A stretch of 64,000 bases of DNA. Source: Clostridium brassicae (GTDB lineage Bacteria; Bacillota; Clostridia; Clostridiales; Clostridiaceae). Under the pieces are notes generated by a model, which saw only the letters and a list, made by a program, of their open reading frames with translations, made no database searches and was not told the DNA's origin. Positions within the stretch are counted from its first letter, which is position 1. Each line of letters opens with the position of its first letter. Both the position numbers and the translations under genes were made by a program. Below are positions 56,595 to 64,000 of the stretch, one piece after another. The stretch covers positions 51,366 through 115,365 of the forward strand of contig NZ_JAPQFJ010000015.1 of the NCBI RefSeq assembly GCF_026738875.1, written 5' to 3'.

Positions 56595-57521
56595 ATGTTT
56601 AAAAAAAGCTTTACATCAATAGCAACTATAACAGCAACTGTATTATTATTTCTATGTACAAGTGTTAAAGCAACAACCTTTACTGATAATACAATTGTAG
56701 ATACAAATAAAAAATGGATGATAAATTTTAACAAAGAGATTATATTTGACGATCTATCAAGGAAAAGTATTAATGTAATTGATAGTGAAGGTAATTTAGC
56801 TCCGGTAGTTTTAAAATTAGGACAAAATAATAAAAATATTATAGTAGATGCTCCAATAGGTGGATATAAAGAAGGGGAAATGTATAAGCTAATTATTGAC
56901 AATAAAGTACATTCTAAAAACAATAAGCATTTAAAACAAACAGTTACATTAAAATTCAGCATAAAAAAACCAGTTATAAGTGATAAAACGGATGTAACTA
57001 ACAAGTTTAGTGATGTGAATTTTAAAAATAATATATATGATATCATAAGAAAAAATAGTTCAAAACCAATACTTTATTCTGATATAAAAGATATAACTTC
57101 TTTAGACTTAAACAATGAGAATATAAAAAATTTAAGCGGAATTGAGTATTTTACTTCTTTAACTAATTTAGATTGTAGTAATAATCAACTAACATCTCTA
57201 GATTTAAGTAAGAATACCGCTTTAATTAGTTTAGTGTGTAATAGTAATAATTTATCAAACTTAAATGTAAGTAAGAATGTTGTTTTAACTGAATTAATGT
57301 GTAATAATAATAAACTAAAAATACTAGATATAAGTAAAAATACTAAGCTAGATACATTAGATTGTAGAAAAAATAATTTATCAAATCTAAATATAAGTAA
57401 TAATAGCTCTTTATGTATATTATTTTGTGATCATAATGAACTAGAAAATATAGATATAAGTAAAAATTCTAATTTAGATATATTTGATTGTGATGAAGCT
57501 ATTTCTAAGGAATATAAATAG
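56595..57521 (+). CDS. Secreted leucine-rich-repeat protein with Ig-like domain
   Basis: The 308-aa protein has a signal peptide (SIATITATVLLFLCTSVKA), an SbsA/Big_5-like Ig domain (about 30-125: KKWMINFNKEIIFDDLSRKSINVIDSEG) and about six ~21-residue leucine-rich repeats with consensus LTxLDCSNNxLxxLDLSKNTxL. Such proteins are surface or secreted binding proteins. GGAAGG precedes the ATG at 56595; the frame is open 24 nt further up. There is no LPXTG, SLH or CWB2 anchor, so how it attaches is unknown. It ends with a 15-bp terminator. Confidence 0.8.
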   Translation: MFKKSFTSIATITATVLLFLCTSVKATTFTDNTIVDTNKKWMINFNKEIIFDDLSRKSINVIDSEGNLAPVVLKLGQNNKNIIVDAPIGGYKEGEMYKLIIDNKVHSKNNKHLKQTVTLKFSIKKPVISDKTDVTNKFSDVNFKNNIYDIIRKNSSKPILYSDIKDITSLDLNNENIKNLSGIEYFTSLTNLDCSNNQLTSLDLSKNTALISLVCNSNNLSNLNVSKNVVLTELMCNNNKLKILDISKNTKLDTLDCRKNNLSNLNISNNSSLCILFCDHNELENIDISKNSNLDIFDCDEAISKEYK

Positions 57522-57550
57522 ATTTATGTGCTTTAGAATACCAACATCAA

Positions 57551-57590
57551 ATAAATATTACTAGAAAAACTAATTTCTAGTAATATTTAT
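57551..57590 (+). terminator. Terminator after the LRR gene
   Basis: AAATATTACTAGAAA (57553-57567) and TTTCTAGTAATATTT (57574-57588) are perfect 15-bp arms with a 6-nt loop, ending in ATTTG. Confidence 0.8.
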
Positions 57591-57596
57591 TTGAGT

Positions 57597-57646
57597 ATAA
57601 CACATACTAATAATAGTCATTTATGTCTAATTATAGTATGTGTTAT
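57597..57646 (-). terminator. Inverted repeat downstream of the carbonic-anhydrase-like gene
   Basis: ATAACACATACTA (57597-57609) and TAGTATGTGTTAT (57634-57646) are perfect 13-bp arms. It lies about 80 nt past the stop of the minus-strand gene and has no long T run, so terminator function is likely but not certain. Confidence 0.55.
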
Positions 57647-57726
57647 AAATCTTTTAATATACATGGTAAAATAATCAAACTAATCTGTTTACTTGTGTAA
57701 CAATAGTCATATATTGACTATAAATT

Positions 57727-58227
57727 TTATTTATAGCCTTTTGAAAGCCCTACATAAGTTTCACAATTACTTCTTATATACTCCATATCCTTCTCTGTTA
57801 ATTCCCTAACTACTCTAGCAGGTGACCCAACACATAAAACTCCTGAAGGTATTTTTTTACCTCCTGTAACTAAACTTCCTGCTCCTATAATTGTATTGTC
57901 TCCTATCTCTGCTCCATCTAAAATAATACTTCCCATTCCTATTAAACAATTTTCTCCTACCTTACATGCATGAATAACACAATTATGGCCTATACTTGTA
58001 TTTTGACCTATTTCAGTAGGATATTTTGATGACGTATGCACAGTAGAATTATCTTGAACATTTACCCTTTTGCCTACAATAATTTTATTTTCATCTGCTC
58101 TTAGAACTGCCCCAAACCACACACTAGCTTCTTCTAATACTTCAACATCTCCTATTAAATCTGAACTTTTTGCTACAAAAGCAGTTTCATTTATGTTTGG
58201 AATTTTATCATTAAATTTGTAATTCAT
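57727..58227 (-). CDS. Gamma-carbonic-anhydrase-like hexapeptide-repeat protein (YrdA family)
   Basis: The 166-aa protein is a left-handed beta helix of hexapeptide repeats (VGKRVNVQDNSTVH, IGHNCVIHACKVGENCLIGMGSIILDGAEIG) with three His in the zinc positions (VH, GHNC, IH). The family (YrdA/PaaY/gamma-CA) ranges from carbonic anhydrases to acyl-CoA thioesterases, so activity is uncertain. GGAGG lies 9 nt ahead of the ATG at 58227; two closer ATGs abut the site. Monocistronic. Confidence 0.85.
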   Translation of the reverse strand: MNYKFNDKIPNINETAFVAKSSDLIGDVEVLEEASVWFGAVLRADENKIIVGKRVNVQDNSTVHTSSKYPTEIGQNTSIGHNCVIHACKVGENCLIGMGSIILDGAEIGDNTIIGAGSLVTGGKKIPSGVLCVGSPARVVRELTEKDMEYIRSNCETYVGLSKGYK

Positions 58228-58293
58228 ATTCATCATCCTCCGTTAAGATATACATTAATATTATAACCAAAATTCACTATGAATCAAATAAAT

Positions 58294-58341
58294 AAAGGAT
58301 CTAGTATAGGTTTTCATTTATACCTATATACTAAATCCTTT
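58294..58341 (-). terminator. Terminator after the Pip/YhgE gene
   Basis: AAAGGAT.TAGTATAGGT and ACCTATA.TACTAAATCCTTT pair with small bulges around a 10-nt loop; the minus strand continues TTTATTTATT. Confidence 0.75.
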
Positions 58342-58475
58342 GTTTTTGAAAGTTTTTTTAAAATTACATTGAAAAATATTTTAATGGCATTTTTCATTAT
58401 TTTATATTTGAGTAAATTTCATAATTTAAAAATTATATAATTATAGTAATTTTCTCATTTACTAAATAATTTTTT

Positions 58476-60938
58476 CTAAGATGCTAGCTTTTCTTCTAAA
58501 GTTTCTGAAATAGCTTGTCCTTTTTTATTAAATATCATATTTACCATCATAAACACTAAAGCAAATATAATTAACATGCTTATATCTTTTATAACTAATG
58601 AATAATTAATACTAGTTGCAGAAAGTACCTCTCTTATCATTTGAACACAATAAGTGAATGGCAAAAATCCACTTATGTTTTTGAAAAATTCTGGTAAAGT
58701 TTCAATTGGAAATGTTCCTGCATCTGAACAAAGTTGAAGTACCAATACTATTATAGCTAATCCTTCTCCTGCTAATCCTAATAAGCTTGTAAAACATTGA
58801 ATTATAGCTACAAAGCAAAGAGACATAAATACATTTATTACAAATAACATAGGTATGTTAGATGGCTTTATTCCTAAACCTAATACTACAACCCCTAATG
58901 CTATAGCTTGTATTATACCTAATATTGCATAAGTAAAGTAACTTCCTAACACCCTCTCAGCACTATTATACTCTTCTGCATTATCTCTTTTACTTTTAAG
59001 AACAAAGAACATGAATACAGCTCCTAACCAAGATGAAATAGGTAAAAAATATGGTGCTAAACCTGTTCCATAATTCGGCACAGGATTTATAACATTTTCA
59101 TTAACTTTAATAGGCTCCCCTACAAACTCACCAAGTTCTTTACTAGGCGTGCTTACATTTTTATTTACCTTATCAATACCATCATTTAATCCATCATTCA
59201 ATTCTTCAGTACCAGATTGTAATTTTCCCATACCCTTTGATATTTCTTCTGACCCTTTAAATAATTTTGAGATTCCATTTGTCAAAACAGGTATAGTTTC
59301 ATTAAACTTACTCATTCCATCTTTCATATTAGTAGTACCATTTCCAAGAGTATCTACTCCCTGAACCATTGTTGTAGAACCATTATACAGTTCTCCTACA
59401 CCGTTGTTCAATCTTTGTGAACCTTTATTTAACTCTTGCAGTCCAGTCTGTAATTGTGCTGTTCCTGGAGCTACTTGAAAATTCATTGTATTAGAAACTT
59501 GTTTAACACCATTAGTTACTCCTTTAGTTGCAGGTAATACCTGATCATTTACTGTTGATGCTAATGTACCCACCCCTTTAGTAATTGATGCTGAAGCTGG
59601 TACAAGAGCTTTATCAATACTTATAGATAATCCATCTGTTCCCTGTTTTAAATTATCTATACCATCCTTAAAAGTAGGCTTGCTTGGATCTTTAGAATTT
59701 TGACTTGTATTATATTTTAAAGCATTTATTATATACTCTACTTGAACCAATGTTTCACTATTAGGATTTGCTTTATAAGCCTGAAAAGCCCTATCTAAAC
59801 TATCAACACTAGCTGATAAAGTTTTATTTCCTTCATATATTTTATTCACAGCTTCTACTAACCCTTCATCTCCATTAACACCTTTATTTAATGTATTAAT
59901 ACCGTTATTAAGAGAAATCATACCTTCTTTAAGTCCTAAAGGGTTTCCATTTTGATCTTTTGCTTGTGTATTTATTACATTGTTTAGACTTGTAACCCCA
60001 TTTTCTAACGCTAAAGCTCCATTCTTTAATCCTAATGGTTTGTCATTTTTATCTTTTTCTTCTGTATTTAATGCATTATTTAATTTTAAAATTCCTTCAT
60101 ATAAACTATCTATACCATTAGAAGCTTTAAGTATTCCTTCACTTAATTCATTACTTCCAACTTCAGCAATTTTTAATCCTTGTGATAGATTCACTGAACC
60201 GCTTTTTAATCCTGATGGATCATTTATACCCTTTTCCATAGATATCATACCATCATATAATCTTTTAAATCCACTAGCTAATTCAGGCATATTGCTATTT
60301 ATTTTGCTTATACCATTATTCAACTGATTAGCTCCATCTTTAAGCTTATTCTCTCCATCTAATAGCTTTTGAGAACCATCTACTGCATCTCCCATTCCGT
60401 CTCTCATCTCATATATGCTTTTAAAAGCAGCCTCACCATATGCTTTTGAAATATTTTTCTTTATTTTTTCCTTAACTTCTCCTTGAACTGCTTTTGAAAT
60501 TTTTGAACCTATATAGTTCTTCTTATCATTTGAAACATATTCTATTACTGGCTGTACAGCCTTACCTTTTTTCGCATCTACAATTTTCTCTGAAAAATTT
60601 TCTGAAATAAAAAATGCAGCAAAATATTTATCATTGCTTAATCCATCTTTTGCTTCTTCAGAAGATATAAATTCAAAACCTACCTCCTTATTATCTTTTA
60701 AATTATTAATAATTTCATTTCCGTAGTTATGCTTCTGACCATCTTCATACACACCTTTATCTTGGTTAACTATAGCAATTGGATAACTATCTAGATTACC
60801 ATAAGGATCCCAATAAGCTTTCAGATAGAAAAAGCTATAAAGTAGAGGAATAATTATTATAGCTATAAGTGCGACTATTTTAATTTTGTTGTTAAAAATA
60901 GCTTTAAATTCTTCTTTTGTAAATTTAAAAATCTTCAT
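58476..60938 (-). CDS. YhgE/Pip family membrane protein (phage-infection-protein-like, ABC-2 type)
   Basis: The 820-aa protein has an N-terminal membrane helix (KIVALIAIIIIPLLYSFFYL), a ~550-residue extracytoplasmic region full of amphipathic repeats (LNNGI, LKDGANQLNNGIS, GTNMKDG) and a C-terminal block of about five membrane helices like ABC-2 permeases. In it, two 32-residue repeats carry DKNDKPLGLKNG and DQNGNPLGLKEG. YhgE/Pip proteins act as phage receptors in lactic bacteria and appear linked to ESX-type secretion. Monocistronic; no WXG100 or EssC genes are adjacent. Confidence 0.87.
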   Translation of the reverse strand: MKIFKFTKEEFKAIFNNKIKIVALIAIIIIPLLYSFFYLKAYWDPYGNLDSYPIAIVNQDKGVYEDGQKHNYGNEIINNLKDNKEVGFEFISSEEAKDGLSNDKYFAAFFISENFSEKIVDAKKGKAVQPVIEYVSNDKKNYIGSKISKAVQGEVKEKIKKNISKAYGEAAFKSIYEMRDGMGDAVDGSQKLLDGENKLKDGANQLNNGISKINSNMPELASGFKRLYDGMISMEKGINDPSGLKSGSVNLSQGLKIAEVGSNELSEGILKASNGIDSLYEGILKLNNALNTEEKDKNDKPLGLKNGALALENGVTSLNNVINTQAKDQNGNPLGLKEGMISLNNGINTLNKGVNGDEGLVEAVNKIYEGNKTLSASVDSLDRAFQAYKANPNSETLVQVEYIINALKYNTSQNSKDPSKPTFKDGIDNLKQGTDGLSISIDKALVPASASITKGVGTLASTVNDQVLPATKGVTNGVKQVSNTMNFQVAPGTAQLQTGLQELNKGSQRLNNGVGELYNGSTTMVQGVDTLGNGTTNMKDGMSKFNETIPVLTNGISKLFKGSEEISKGMGKLQSGTEELNDGLNDGIDKVNKNVSTPSKELGEFVGEPIKVNENVINPVPNYGTGLAPYFLPISSWLGAVFMFFVLKSKRDNAEEYNSAERVLGSYFTYAILGIIQAIALGVVVLGLGIKPSNIPMLFVINVFMSLCFVAIIQCFTSLLGLAGEGLAIIVLVLQLCSDAGTFPIETLPEFFKNISGFLPFTYCVQMIREVLSATSINYSLVIKDISMLIIFALVFMMVNMIFNKKGQAISETLEEKLAS

Positions 60939-61175
60939 TTGTTTAATTTTATCCGCCTTTCTTTTTGTATTTATGACTACGAGTCATTATTTATATATAA
61001 ATATACATATTTTTATTTATTTTTTCAATAGTTTTTTATTATATTTTAAAAAAATTAATATTCATCTAATACTTTTTAAAAATAAAGTCATATATTGTAA
61101 TATTTACAAAAATTGTAAAGTTAATTTTAGTAGAATACTAATAATCTACAACAGATATTAAAAACTATTGGCATA

Positions 61176-61207
61176 AAAAAATGGATGATATCATATCATC
61201 CATTTTT
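61176..61207 (-). terminator. Terminator after the CGGC-type small gene
   Basis: AAAAATGGATGAT (61176-61188) and ATCATCCATTTTT (61195-61207) form a perfect 13-bp stem around a 6-nt loop, ending in a T run on the minus strand and touching the stop codon of the 89-aa gene. Confidence 0.9.
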
Positions 61208-61476
61208 CATTTATTTACATTATTTAATAAGTCTAGTACTTTATTATAATTATCTTGTGAAACAACAACAATTTTACCATATTTACCCTTTAAATTATCA
61301 TGATTAACACAGGCACTAGTACACCCACATAAAATTAATACAACATCATAAAAGTTATCTTCTGATGCCCCTTGTATATCTAAATCAAATTTAACTTCAT
61401 TCTTTAATTTATCTATAAAGGAAGTTCTATCATACCTTGGGTTGCACCCACCACAATATTTAACTCCTACTTTCAT
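61207..61476 (-). CDS. Small Cys-rich protein with YCGGCNPRYDR motif
   Basis: The 89-aa protein begins MKVGVKYCGGCNPRYDR and has a second Cys cluster CGCTSACVNHDNL. Layout suggests a small alpha/beta redox or metal-binding protein; similar short proteins occur in other Clostridia, but I know no defined function. It is 8 nt downstream of the NifU-like gene, so the two are almost certainly co-transcribed. Confidence 0.7.
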   Translation of the reverse strand: MKVGVKYCGGCNPRYDRTSFIDKLKNEVKFDLDIQGASEDNFYDVVLILCGCTSACVNHDNLKGKYGKIVVVSQDNYNKVLDLLNNVNK

Positions 61477-61484
61477 GAAATCAC

Positions 61485-61769
61485 CTATTGTTTTTTATCT
61501 TTATTTAAAATTTTTCTAGCCATATCCAATAATTCCTCACTTACTTCATGAATTGCTATAACTTCTTTTATTTCAGGTATTTCTTCTTTTAGTGCTGTTT
61601 CTACAACATGTTCAAGAGTATATTTTGCTGATGGACACCCACTACATTGACCTAAAAGCTTAACTTTTACTACTCCATCTTTTACCTCTAGAAGTTTAAT
61701 ATCTCCATTATGACTTTGAAGTGAAGGTTTTACTTTTTTATTAAGAATATCTTCTACTTTATGAAACAT
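61485..61769 (-). CDS. NifU C-terminal-domain protein (Fe-S carrier, Nfu type)
   Basis: The 94-aa protein MFHKVEDILNKKVKPSLQSHNGDIKLLEVKDG is a stand-alone Nfu domain with the cluster-binding CSGCPSA (CxxC). Nfu proteins bind [4Fe-4S] clusters and deliver them to targets. GGAGAGG lies ahead of the ATG. It pairs with the Cys-rich 89-aa gene downstream and complements the minimal SufCB system at 41370-43027. Confidence 0.88.
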   Translation of the reverse strand: MFHKVEDILNKKVKPSLQSHNGDIKLLEVKDGVVKVKLLGQCSGCPSAKYTLEHVVETALKEEIPEIKEVIAIHEVSEELLDMARKILNKDKKQ

Positions 61770-61985
61770 GTTTCCTCTCCATTTCTGTAAAAGGACTACT
61801 AATCCCTTATAGTTTTATTATATCTTTTTCTTCATACTATCAAAAATACTATAAGTTTTCAAGATTCTTTTAGTTAAATTCTTATATTAATCTACACTTA
61901 AAAACTTGTTAATTTAGCATAATTTGAAAAACATTTTTAACTATAATAAACTCATCTATTTGAACAACTTCTTATTCAAATAAAA

Positions 61986-63353
61986 TTATTCTACTTCCTT
62001 TGTTTCTTCAAAAATATAATTATCCAAATTAGGTTTATTACCCAATTGAATTAATAAGCAAAGTATTATTCCTGTTGCAAGTCCCCAAGCTGCTCCTCTA
62101 GTTGCAAGAACTGCAGCCATAATACCAGCAATACCAAGGTCATTAAAAGTACGTGACTTCATAACTCCAACTCTTACAGAGACATATCCTTGAATAAGCA
62201 TTGTGCAGGCAAGTGCAATTCCTAAAATTGGCTTACAAAGAGAAACTATAGGTAATAAAAGATAACCTGTTAATGTTCCAAAACGAAAAGAACCTGCACC
62301 ACCACTTATACTATCCATTGCCTCTCTTCCTTTTTTATATCTTTCACATATAACAACCTGCATAGCTGCCCATAATGGTCCACACATAGTTAAATCTGGT
62401 CCTATAATTGACATAATAGTATTACGTAATCCAAATATTATATGAGTTCTATTTGCATTATAATCTATCTTTTCATCTGGTCTTACTTTTTCAGCATCTT
62501 CTAATAAAGCATTAGCCTGAATCATGTCTCCAAATAATACTATATAAGCTGATAATACCATAGGAATGGATTTTATAAACATACTTAATGGTGGAAAGCC
62601 CATTCCAAATACAGTCCATTCTTTCCATAGAGTTCCAAATTCTGGTTTTGTTATTCCCCATTCCATATGAGGCCAAGGTGTCTCTCCTGCTAAAGGTCCA
62701 ACTATAACAGCTAATAAAATTACTGGTAATATACCTAAATCAGATACTATTTTTAAAATTTTATTGTTTTCTCTTATACTTCTAAAATGATTAGAAAATA
62801 ATAGGTAAAAACCTATACCTACACAAATAACTATTGATATAGGAAATTTATCAAAACGTGCGCCCTTTACAAAGATAACGTTTACAGCGGCAATTCCAGC
62901 ACCTAATATAATTCCTGATTGCATAGCATTAGGGACTATGGAGACTATTTTCTTTCCTAAACCTGTAATACCTAAAATAATTGCTAATATACCTAATGTT
63001 AACTCAAATGCAATTAATGCATGCATCCTTTCAATTCCCATTTGGAATTGACTTATATGAAGCATAAGAAGTGGTATAGCTGGAGTTACCCATCCCGGAA
63101 CTACTGGATCTCCTAAAAATACATGTGCACAATAAAGTATACCATTTAGAAGTACTATTGCCATAGCTATTTCAAAAGGCATTCCTAAGTACTCCTGCAA
63201 CATTGGAATAGCGCCTAAACATACAGCACACATAAACAAACCTTGTATATAATCTGCCCACTCAAATTTATAATGTACAAAAGGAATTCGAATCTTAAAC
63301 GGTCCTGCTGGTATATATGGTTGTTCTTTTCCATATTCTCTCTTAATCGCCAT
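61986..63353 (-). CDS. Membrane permease of the nucleobase/sulfate-transporter (NCS2/UraA-like) fold
   Basis: The 455-aa polytopic protein MAIKREYGKEQPYIPAGPFKIRIPFVHY resembles xanthine/uracil permease-type membrane proteins (for example PNAMQSGIILGAGIAAVNV), but is an outlier: the typical NCS2 substrate motif is not obvious. The real substrate is unknown. It lies downstream of a CoA-transferase gene on the same strand, so a carboxylate substrate is worth considering. AAGGAG lies 9 nt ahead of the ATG at 63353. Confidence 0.7.
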   Translation of the reverse strand: MAIKREYGKEQPYIPAGPFKIRIPFVHYKFEWADYIQGLFMCAVCLGAIPMLQEYLGMPFEIAMAIVLLNGILYCAHVFLGDPVVPGWVTPAIPLLMLHISQFQMGIERMHALIAFELTLGILAIILGITGLGKKIVSIVPNAMQSGIILGAGIAAVNVIFVKGARFDKFPISIVICVGIGFYLLFSNHFRSIRENNKILKIVSDLGILPVILLAVIVGPLAGETPWPHMEWGITKPEFGTLWKEWTVFGMGFPPLSMFIKSIPMVLSAYIVLFGDMIQANALLEDAEKVRPDEKIDYNANRTHIIFGLRNTIMSIIGPDLTMCGPLWAAMQVVICERYKKGREAMDSISGGAGSFRFGTLTGYLLLPIVSLCKPILGIALACTMLIQGYVSVRVGVMKSRTFNDLGIAGIMAAVLATRGAAWGLATGIILCLLIQLGNKPNLDNYIFEETKEVE

Positions 63354-63396
63354 AATAATATTCTCCTTTCCATAACATACTGTGAATAAGTATATC

Positions 63397-63430
63397 ATTG
63401 CTTATAAATGTGTTATTATTTATAAGCAAT
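63397..63430 (-). terminator. Inverted repeat between CoA-transferase and permease genes
   Basis: ATTGCTTATAAAT (63397-63409) and ATTTATAAGCAAT (63418-63430) are perfect 13-bp arms with an 8-nt loop and no T run. It could attenuate read-through or act as a transcript-stabilising stem between the two genes. Confidence 0.55.
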
Positions 63431-63495
63431 AATATATTTATCTTTTTATATTGTTAATATTTTAACATTTTATACAAATAAAAATCCTGTATATT

Positions 63496-64000
63496 TTAAA
63501 ACTTATTATTGAATCTCTCTTCAAATTGTTCTATTAATGATTGTCTAAAATCTGGATGAGCTATATTTATTAATGCTCTTGCTCTTTCTTTTAATGTTTT
63601 ACCCTTTAATTGTGCAATTCCATATTCTGTAACAATGTAATCCACATCATTTCTTGATGTTGTTACTACTGCCCCTTCATCTAAGTTAGGAACTATTCTA
63701 GATATCTTTCCTCTTGCAGCTGTTGAAGGCATAGCTATTATACATTTTCCACCTTTAGACATAGTAGCTCCTCTTACAAAATCTACTTGTCCTCCAACTC
63801 CACTAATTTGCTTACTTCCTATACTTTCTGAGCATACTTGTCCCATAAAGTCAACTTGAACACATGAATTAATTGATATTAAATTATCATTCTTAGATAC
63901 TACTACTGGATCATTTACATAATCAACAGGATACATTTCTACCATAGGATTGTTATTTACAAAATTATATAGTCTTTTAGTTCCCATAAGGAATGTTACT
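63496..64000 (-). CDS. Acetyl-CoA hydrolase/CoA-transferase (4-hydroxybutyrate/butyrate type), C-terminal part
   Basis: The last ~167 residues of a CoA-transferase are visible, cut by the window edge: the FLMGTKRLYNFVNNNP strand, NSCVQVDFMGQVCSE, the GVGGQVDFVRGA loop and GIAQLKGKTLKERARALINIAHPDFR at the end. These are the C-terminal hallmarks of the AcetylCoA_hyd_C family (Cat2/Cat1-type). The catalytic Glu region lies outside. It probably moves CoA between acetate and butyrate, succinate or 4-hydroxybutyrate during fermentation. Confidence 0.85.
   Translation of the reverse strand, partial: VTFLMGTKRLYNFVNNNPMVEMYPVDYVNDPVVVSKNDNLISINSCVQVDFMGQVCSESIGSKQISGVGGQVDFVRGATMSKGGKCIIAMPSTAARGKISRIVPNLDEGAVVTTSRNDVDYIVTEYGIAQLKGKTLKERARALINIAHPDFRQSLIEQFEERFNNKF

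Noticed and set aside
56516..57046. 176-aa open frame opposite the LRR gene
   Set aside because: Antisense shadow of the signal peptide and Ig-like part of the LRR gene; hydrophobic only because it mirrors Asn/Lys codons.
57090..57500. CRISPR-like or satellite repeat in the LRR gene
   Set aside because: The periodicity is ~63 bp and follows the 21-residue protein repeat; there are no identical repeats with unique spacers.

Overview
The window is very AT-rich and carries a full set of endospore genes: spoIIP, gpr, a spoIVFA/spoIVFB-like pair, a gerK-type germinant receptor and a Spo0B-like gene in the obg cluster. It also has a clostridial HrcA/CIRCE heat-shock operon, a minimal two-gene Fe-S assembly system, glutamate dehydrogenase, an iron alcohol dehydrogenase and a CoA-transferase. 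Together these point to an anaerobic, spore-forming Clostridium (Clostridiaceae). I would not go below genus from sequence reading alone. Most genes lie on the minus strand and most of the gene order is conserved core.

Layout. 1-9 kb: hrcA-grpE-dnaK (dnaK cut by the edge) behind a CIRCE-overlapped promoter, hemW, lepA, a small membrane protein, spoIIP, gpr, then rpsT on the plus strand. 9-19 kb: holA, a short comEC, a coupled 93-aa gene, a P-type ATPase with degraded catalytic motifs, a 99-aa hypothetical, a methyltransferase, comEA and a DD-carboxypeptidase. 19-27 kb: rluD-like, ridA, an LCP protein, yqeK and nadD, then the gerK locus (A and C on minus, B divergent). 27-39 kb: the obg/ribosomal-protein cluster yhbY, obg, Spo0B-like, rpmA, prp, rplU, rng, continuing upstream into two radical-SAM-linked genes and spoIVFB/spoIVFA. 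Between rng and those genes sit three accessory genes (exonuclease, methyltransferase, acetyltransferase) and a 0.7-kb non-coding region. 39-47 kb: iron ADH, DUF1858, SufB/SufC-like pair, RseC-like, gdhA, SPFH and NfeD. 47-54 kb: nadE, yaaR, a split chromate transporter, a 33-aa membrane peptide and an intact Ca-type P-ATPase. 54-64 kb: a secreted GHL10-like protein, a leucine-rich-repeat surface protein, a gamma-carbonic-anhydrase-like protein, a Pip/YhgE protein, two small Cys proteins, a permease and the C-terminal part of a CoA-transferase.

Most notable signals. (1) At 34417-34664 an almost completely self-complementary 248-bp element has a GC-richer centre forming two hairpins with hexaloops ACGGAC and ATGGAC, the pattern of the orphan TwoAYGGAY RNA motif. 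(2) Two ~0.4-kb copies of an inverted-repeat-ended non-coding element (33991-34380 and 39106-39539, opposite orientation) flank the radical-SAM/spoIVF block. (3) In three places the 3' arm of an intergenic hairpin contains the Shine-Dalgarno of the next gene (spoIIP, the 151-aa gene, the 93-aa gene upstream of comEC). (4) An 856-aa P-type ATPase keeps its frame but has lost several catalytic residues, while an intact paralogue lies elsewhere in the window. (5) A 33-aa membrane peptide with an excellent ribosome binding site sits between repeated TGTAAACGCT boxes and the intact Ca-type ATPase.

All calls rest on reading the sequence and the translations. No database search or folding program was run.
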